9,083 bases of DNA from the NCBI GenBank assembly GCA_013205605.1, contig JABMMK010000352.1, forward strand, positions 1-9,083, given 5' to 3'. The first letter of the stretch is position 1. The number at the start of each line of letters is the position of its first letter. Below are positions 6,240 to 9,083 of the stretch, in pieces. Source of the stretch: Cytophagales bacterium (GTDB lineage: Bacteria > Bacteroidota > Bacteroidia > Cytophagales > Spirosomataceae). A program made the position numbers and the translations under genes. The notes below the pieces were generated by a model. That model did no database searches and had not been told where the DNA came from. It worked only from the letters and a program-made list of their open reading frames with translations.

Positions 6240-7319
6240 ATGTCAAAGCTTTTGCAACACCCTTTTTCAGAAACGATCATTGCCTGGTATTCCCAACATG
6301 CCCGGGAGTTACCGTGGAGAAAAACAAAAGATCCATATGTGATCTGGTTGTCGGAGATTATCCTGCAACAAACCCGCGTGGCACAAGGATTGCCCTATTT
6401 TCATCGACTTTTAGAGGCATTTCCAACTGTATTAGATTTGGCTAACGCCGATGAAGCTAAATTATTTAGGATATGGCAAGGCTTAGGGTATTACAGTCGG
6501 GCTAGAAACTTGCACAAAACAGCAAAATGTATTGCCGAGGCCGGAGGTAAATTCCCTTCTACTTATGCGGATTTGATAAAATTACCGGGAATAGGGCCTT
6601 ACACGGCTGCAGCCATCGCATCTTTTGCCTTTGATGAAGCTAAGCCGGTGGTCGACGGCAATGTCTTTCGAATCCTAGCTCGGCATTTTGGCGTGGATGT
6701 TGACATTTTACATGCATCCGCAAGAAAAATCTTTACTGATCTCGCTGGGGAGTTGATCCCACAGGATCAACCAGCCATTTTCAACCAAGCCATTATGGAG
6801 TTTGGTAGTTTGCAATGCTCCCCTTCACCGACTTGTCCAGCTTGCCCATTACAATTTTCTTGTGTTGCATTTTCAGAAAATCGAGTACAATCGTTGCCCG
6901 TAAAATCCAAGAAAAAGAGTCAAAGGGAACGATATTTTGCTTATTTCATCATTGAAAAAGAGAGGAAAATTTTAGTGCGCCAACGAGCATCCAAGGATAT
7001 TTGGCAGGGGCTTTGGGAGTTTTACTTGGTCGAGTTACCTCATTTCCAAACCTTTGAAGAAATAATGGGTAAAGATATTGTGCTATCAGAATTAGGTAAG
7101 CAAAGTGTCATTACTGCATTGGTTTCTCCGCCAACACATTTATTAAGCCATCAAAAAATATTTTGCCAAGCGTGGCATGTCCAAGTTAATGATCATTTTG
7201 AGGTACCAGAAAATGATCATTTTCGATGGATAGAGACTCAGGACTTTACTAATTTGGCAAAACCAGTATTGCTTTTAAATCTAATAACTGATAATTTAGA
7301 ACTGAAGAATTTGTTTTAA
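6240..7319 (+). CDS. mutY: A/G-specific adenine DNA glycosylase MutY
   Basis: The 359-residue base-excision repair enzyme removes adenine mispaired with 8-oxoguanine, preventing G-to-T transversions. The N-terminal catalytic domain shows E39 in SEIILQQT, the helix-hairpin-helix PGIGPYT at 116-122, and D139 in VVDGNV. The iron-sulfur cluster cysteines are C193, C199, C202 and C208. The first gap is five residues (C-X5-C-X2-C-X5-C), whereas MutY and endonuclease III usually have six. The C-terminal NUDIX-like 8-oxoG recognition domain spans about 230-345, with LSH at 302-304 in place of the FSH loop of other MutYs. Length is typical. ATG at 6240 is the only start that keeps the whole catalytic domain. 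It lies 168 bp from the divergent HU gene and 66 bp before ssb on the same strand. A 12-bp direct repeat lies in the 3' part. Confidence 0.95.
   Translation: MSKLLQHPFSETIIAWYSQHARELPWRKTKDPYVIWLSEIILQQTRVAQGLPYFHRLLEAFPTVLDLANADEAKLFRIWQGLGYYSRARNLHKTAKCIAEAGGKFPSTYADLIKLPGIGPYTAAAIASFAFDEAKPVVDGNVFRILARHFGVDVDILHASARKIFTDLAGELIPQDQPAIFNQAIMEFGSLQCSPSPTCPACPLQFSCVAFSENRVQSLPVKSKKKSQRERYFAYFIIEKERKILVRQRASKDIWQGLWEFYLVELPHFQTFEEIMGKDIVLSELGKQSVITALVSPPTHLLSHQKIFCQAWHVQVNDHFEVPENDHFRWIETQDFTNLAKPVLLLNLITDNLELKNLF
7188..7223 (+). repeat. 12-bp direct repeat within mutY (AATGATCATTTT, two copies)
   Basis: Identical copies lie at 7188-7199 and 7212-7223, 24 bp apart in the same reading frame, so the protein carries NDHF twice (residues 317-320 and 325-328) in the NUDIX-like domain. 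Each copy contains the palindrome TGATCA. It looks like a small in-frame tandem duplication, not a mobile or regulatory repeat. Confidence 0.6.
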
Positions 7320-7339
7320 CTTAAACAAAATTACCTTTA
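7310..7339 (+). promoter_or_regulatory. Putative promoter for ssb
   Basis: TTTG at 7310-7313, in the last codons of mutY, is followed after 18 bp by TACCTTTA at 7332-7339, one base off TAnnTTTG. The expected start near 7346 would give ssb a leader of about 40 nt. ssb may also be read from mutY transcripts, since no terminator separates the two genes. Confidence 0.4.
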
Positions 7340-7385
7340 TAGCGGACAAGGGTTTTTGTCTACCTAACTCAAAAAAATCAATATT

Positions 7386-7844
7386 ATGGCAGGTGTAAAC
7401 AAAGTGATTATTCTAGGTAATTTAGGAGGAGATCCTGAAGTAAGAGCGCTTCCTAGTGGCGTAAAAGTGGCTAATATCAACATTGCTACTTCCGAATCTT
7501 ATACGGGTAAGGATGGTCAGCGAGTGGAACAAACGGAATGGCATCGAGTAGAATTATGGGATAATTTGGCCACCATCGCTGAGCAATATCTAAAAAAAGG
7601 AAATCAAGTTTATATTGAAGGTAAAATTCGCTCTGAAGAATGGCAAGACAAATCGGGAGCTACCATGCGGGGTTATCGCATTCGAGCCACATCCATGAAT
7701 TTAATTGGTAGTAAAAATGATCGGCCATTAGGCGATTCTGCAGAACCTAGGCCTAAGCCAGAGAGTGTTTCTTTGGGCGAATCTTCTAATAACGGTACTG
7801 CTTTTCCTCCCATGATGGCCGAAGGCGACGATCTCCCATTTTAA
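7386..7844 (+). CDS. ssb: Single-stranded DNA-binding protein
   Basis: The 152-residue protein coats single-stranded DNA in replication, recombination and repair. The OB fold fills residues 1-107, beginning NKVIILGNLGGDPEVR. The DNA-stacking aromatics line up with E. coli SSB: Y39 (W40 there), W52 in TEWHRVELW (W54), W58 (F60) and W86 (W88). A disordered linker rich in Pro, Ser, Gly and Asn follows (about 108-144), and the chain ends in the acidic tip GDDLPF, the docking peptide for repair and replication partners. The tip is intact, so the gene is full length. A shortish linker is the only difference from the E. coli protein (178 aa). It follows mutY by 66 bp and ends 9 bp before a strong terminator. 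Confidence 0.97.
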   Translation: MAGVNKVIILGNLGGDPEVRALPSGVKVANINIATSESYTGKDGQRVEQTEWHRVELWDNLATIAEQYLKKGNQVYIEGKIRSEEWQDKSGATMRGYRIRATSMNLIGSKNDRPLGDSAEPRPKPESVSLGESSNNGTAFPPMMAEGDDLPF

Positions 7845-7853
7845 ATTTTTATT

Positions 7854-7890
7854 AAAAAAGGGAATCTGATCAAAACATATTCCCTTTTTT
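7854..7890 (+). terminator. Intrinsic terminator after ssb
   Basis: AAAAAAGGGAAT at 7854-7865 pairs perfectly with ATTCCCTTTTTT at 7879-7890 across a 13-base loop, with the T-run forming the 3' side. It starts 9 bp after the ssb stop. The A-run on the other side would let it work in both directions, but no gene converges here. Confidence 0.85.
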
Positions 7891-7891
7891 G

Positions 7892-7899
7892 TAAATTTG
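7892..7899 (+). promoter_or_regulatory. Putative -7 promoter element (TAAATTTG) for gldE
   Basis: TAAATTTG is a perfect TAnnTTTG match beginning 2 bp after the ssb terminator and ending 21 bp before the gldE ATG. The predicted leader is about 15 nt. The -33 region would fall inside the terminator hairpin, where no TTG is present, so the assignment is tentative. A start here explains how gldE is expressed past the terminator. Confidence 0.45.
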
Positions 7900-7920
7900 T
7901 CCCATTCGTACCTAATTCAT

Positions 7921-9083
7921 ATGGACCCCGACCCCTATCCCATACCCTTATTATTATTGATCGACCCAGCAGCTAATGCAAGTACCTATTTTCTTGTAGG
8001 GGGGATTTTAATCATTTTATTATTACTTTCTGCCTTATTGGCTGGCTCTGAAGTGGCCTTTTTTTCATTAAATGCAGACCAAAGAACGAGTTTAAGAGAG
8101 AGTGAAGGGGCCTCAGAAAAGGCTGTGAGCCATCTATTAGAAAGACCTCAGCAACTTTTAGCCACATTATTAATTGCCATTAATTTTGTCAATATCATTT
8201 TCATTACCTTGGCAAATTACTTAACCGAATTAGTTTTGGGACCTCAGTCGATGGGGACATTACTGGTTACTTTATTTTTATTATTTGGGGTCACTTTTAT
8301 TATTACTTTTTTTGGGGAATTAATTCCTAAAGTGTGGGCCCAACAAAATAACCTGAATTTTGCCAGATATACCGCTCCATTAATTCATTTTTTCACGTTC
8401 ATTTTTTCCCCTTTATCCAAGGTCTTACTGGGCTTATCAGGCCTGATTGAGAAAAAAATTAAACGAAAGTCTTACACGCTGACGACCCACGAATTAAATC
8501 AAGCGTTGGAAATTACCACGGATGAAAATACGTCCGAAATGGAAAAAGATATTCTTCGGGGGATTTTAAATTTTGGTAATACGTCTGTAAAATCGGTCAT
8601 GAAAGCGCGCAGGGACATTATGGCCTTAGACACCGACATGGATTTTCATGAACTGATGGACAAGGTTAACAAAAATGGTTATTCAAGAATTCCAGTATAC
8701 ACGGAGACCATCGATAAAATCGAAGGTATTTTGTACATCAAAGATTTGTTAAAGGATATAGATCAAGATGAAAATTTTGATTGGGTTTCTTTATTGCATC
8801 AGCCATTTTTTGTTCCGGAGAATAAAAAAATTGACGACTTATTGTATGATTTCCAAGAAAAGCGGGTGCACATGGCGATCGTTGTCAATGAATACGGTGA
8901 GACAGAAGGTCTCGTGACCATGGAAGATATTATCGAAGAGATTTTAGGAGAGATTAATGACGAATTTGACGATGAGGAGGTAGATTACAAAAAATTAGAT
9001 GAACATAATTACATCTTTGAGGCGAAGACTTCCTTAAATGATTTCTCAAAAATATTTGATGTTGACGTGACCCATTTTGAAGA
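7921..9083 (+). CDS. gldE: GldE-like CNNM/CorC-family membrane protein, cut by right edge
   Basis: An open frame from ATG at 7921 runs to the window end: 387 complete codons, probably short of the stop by some 50 codons judging from family length. GldE is an inner-membrane protein linked to gliding and type IX secretion in Bacteroidota. Its family (CNNM/CorC/HlyC) includes Mg/Co efflux-related proteins. A DUF21/CNNM membrane domain covers about 23-175 with hydrophobic segments near 23-41, 78-107 and 113-131, and GSEVAFFSLN (42-51) and FGELIPK (131-137) as family motifs. A CBS pair follows at about 226-280 (YSRIPVY at 254-260) and 290-345 (VVNEYGETEGLVTMEDIIEE at 321-340). The CorC-type C-terminal domain starts near 358 and is truncated. 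The ssb-gldE order is the classic Bacteroidota arrangement, with gldD normally next. The molecular activity of GldE itself is not settled, and non-gliding Bacteroidota also carry it. Confidence 0.9.
   Translation, partial: MDPDPYPIPLLLLIDPAANASTYFLVGGILIILLLLSALLAGSEVAFFSLNADQRTSLRESEGASEKAVSHLLERPQQLLATLLIAINFVNIIFITLANYLTELVLGPQSMGTLLVTLFLLFGVTFIITFFGELIPKVWAQQNNLNFARYTAPLIHFFTFIFSPLSKVLLGLSGLIEKKIKRKSYTLTTHELNQALEITTDENTSEMEKDILRGILNFGNTSVKSVMKARRDIMALDTDMDFHELMDKVNKNGYSRIPVYTETIDKIEGILYIKDLLKDIDQDENFDWVSLLHQPFFVPENKKIDDLLYDFQEKRVHMAIVVNEYGETEGLVTMEDIIEEILGEINDEFDDEEVDYKKLDEHNYIFEAKTSLNDFSKIFDVDVTHFE

Noticed and set aside
1..9083. A novel defence or mobile system
   Set aside because: Every sizeable frame is a conserved housekeeping or TPR gene in a familiar order, and no integrase, transposase, toxin, nuclease cassette, CRISPR repeats or att-like repeats could be found.

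Overview
The window reads as a chromosomal housekeeping block from a Bacteroidota bacterium, probably of the Cytophagia/Cytophagales type. The evidence is AT-rich DNA, several perfect or near-perfect TAnnTTTG '-7' promoter elements with no convincing Shine-Dalgarno sequences, a gldE gene directly after ssb, and protein variants characteristic of that phylum (an HU with RNISKNT in its arm, and a 29-residue Lys/Arg-rich COX24-like protein). The phylum call is strong; genus cannot be read from the sequence.

The left two thirds (1-6071) are all on the minus strand. Read in the direction of transcription, from right to left, they are: an HU/IHF-family DNA-binding protein (6071-5778); a membrane-anchored TPR protein 30 bp behind it (5747-4896); a very small, highly basic protein of 29 residues (4814-4725) that I assign to the bS22/mS38 (AURKAIP1/COX24) ribosomal protein group; ribonuclease E/G (GTG start at 4574, end 3018); an exported TPR protein whose start overlaps the end of the RNase gene (3046-1814); an E. 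coli PitA-type inorganic phosphate transporter (1718-261); and the first 72 codons of rsmG, a 16S rRNA methyltransferase, which runs off the left edge (218-1).

The right third is on the plus strand, divergent from HU: mutY (6240-7319), ssb (7386-7844) with a clear intrinsic terminator, and gldE (7921 onward, cut by the right edge). HU-mutY-ssb-gldE is a familiar Bacteroidota gene order, and gldD would be expected just beyond 9083.

Functionally the block combines RNA and ribosome work (RNase E/G, bS22-like protein, RsmG), genome maintenance (HU, MutY, SSB), phosphate uptake and gliding/cell-envelope function (GldE). I see no mobile element, CRISPR array, phage, tRNA or rRNA, and no clear sign of a new multi-gene system. 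The most rewarding details are the tiny ribosomal-protein-like gene, the hairpin plus promoter element between it and rng, the nearly leaderless arrangement of mutY, and residue-level departures in MutY (Cys spacing) and HU (missing arm proline).
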